From the NCBI GenBank assembly GCA_963921355.3, contig OZ001190.1, positions 3,410,001 through 3,474,000 on the forward strand: a stretch of DNA of 64,000 bases. The letters are read 5' to 3'. The stretch comes from CAWUEZ02 sp963921355 (GTDB taxonomy: Bacteria > Pseudomonadota > Alphaproteobacteria > Thalassobaculales > Thalassobaculaceae). The stretch's first letter is position 1; each line of letters begins with the position of its first letter. This document shows positions 63,685 through 64,000 of this stretch, one piece after another. Position numbers and translations under genes: made by a program. Below the pieces are notes generated by a model. The model was not told where the DNA came from and searched no databases. It was given only the letters and a program-made list of their open reading frames with translations.

Positions 63685-64000
63685 CTACACCGCCGCCATC
63701 ACCTGCGGTCGGGTCTGACCGTTGGTCTGCCCCAGTCGGATCGCCGTGATCGCCATGCCGACGGCTGCCTGCGTCGGATCGACGACGGGGATGCCCAGGC
63801 GATCGGCCAGACGGTCACGATAGCGGGCCATCCCGGCGCATCCCATGACCAAAACGTCGGCACCATCCTGATCGCGCAGCGTGGCACCCACCTCGACCAT
63901 GCGCTCGAACGTCCGGCTCTCGTCGGAGAGTTCGACCACGCCGAGCTCAATCGCCCGGTCACCGGCCAGCCGGGTTTCGAGCCCCATGGCGCGGACATAG
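63685..64000 (-). CDS. Asp/Glu/hydantoin racemase family protein (5' partial)
   Basis: Only the C-terminal 105 codons are in the window; the frame is open to the right edge (YVRAMGLETR). FERMVEVGATLRDQDGADVLVMGCAGMARYRDRL holds the second catalytic Cys, and VVDPTQAAVGMAITAIRLGQ closes the domain. Hydantoin or allantoin racemases share this. First visible gene of the leftward catabolic operon. Confidence 0.82.
   Translation of the reverse strand, partial: YVRAMGLETRLAGDRAIELGVVELSDESRTFERMVEVGATLRDQDGADVLVMGCAGMARYRDRLADRLGIPVVDPTQAAVGMAITAIRLGQTNGQTRPQVMAAV

Overview
The window is GC-rich DNA with dense, short-spaced operons. Its genes (Tad/Cpa pilus genes of the Caulobacter type, RlpA next to a DacF-type PBP, glnB-glnA, CpaF/TadB, single-copy parE) point to an alphaproteobacterium, probably of the Rhodospirillales sort. 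That placement is inferred from gene content and product style only. No 16S rRNA or other phylogenetic marker was compared.

Layout. 1-4494: a one-direction operon encoding a cysteine-free PEGA/SUMF1-fold protein (5' end outside the window), a 55-residue one-helix protein, a MotA/TolQ/ExbB-type proton channel subunit, and two von Willebrand A (vWA) proteins anchored by an ExbD/MotB-like helix. This is the best candidate for an undescribed system. 4660-9205: a TIGR04372-like glycosyltransferase, two truncated genes fused tail to tail, small unknown genes and a GNAT. 9202-17930: a leftward housekeeping block (MBL hydrolase, tatD, metG, holB, tmk, D,D-carboxypeptidase, rlpA, lytic transglycosylase). 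18100-21959: tRNA-Ser followed by a 54-nt perfect hairpin, a sterol-desaturase-family protein, a BciA-like 8-vinyl reductase, a ketopantoate-reductase-family protein and a MarR regulator. 22098-31631: a TPR lipoprotein and a Tad pilus locus (flp, cpaA-F, tadB, tadC) in which four of nine genes are interrupted. 31918-36000: a cupin, a pentapeptide-repeat protein and a PAS-GGDEF-EAL protein whose two catalytic domains are both degenerate. 36117-45522: an amine oxidase-like flavoprotein (frameshifted), a gluconate module (gnd, gntK, cNMP-binding domain, SnoaL), an internally deleted nnrDE, an oxygenase-like gene (frameshifted), tRNA-His, an aminotransferase (frameshifted) and a LysR regulator. 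45892-55216: SDR, ECF sigma/anti-sigma pair, DUF4399 protein, aminotransferase, glnB-glnA behind a sigma-54 promoter, thioesterase and parE. 55281-64000: alpha/beta hydrolase, enolase-superfamily enzyme, isochorismatase-like hydrolase, DEAD-box helicase, a stand-alone RAM domain, and a leftward catabolic operon (racemase, deacetylase, MBL hydrolase, FAD monooxygenase, DUF2783).

How the genes work together. The first operon looks like a proton-motive-force-driven envelope machine with vWA domains where MotB carries its peptidoglycan-binding domain. The housekeeping block is cell-wall and DNA/tRNA metabolism. The Tad genes would build a type IVc pilus, but the sequence as given cannot encode a full set. 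The end of the window looks like uptake-independent degradation of an aromatic or ureide-type substrate.

Sequence quality matters here. Seven genes carry single-base frameshifts, several in G/C runs of 5-8, and one carries an in-frame amber stop. Some of this may be sequencing error, so 'broken' calls should be read with that in mind.
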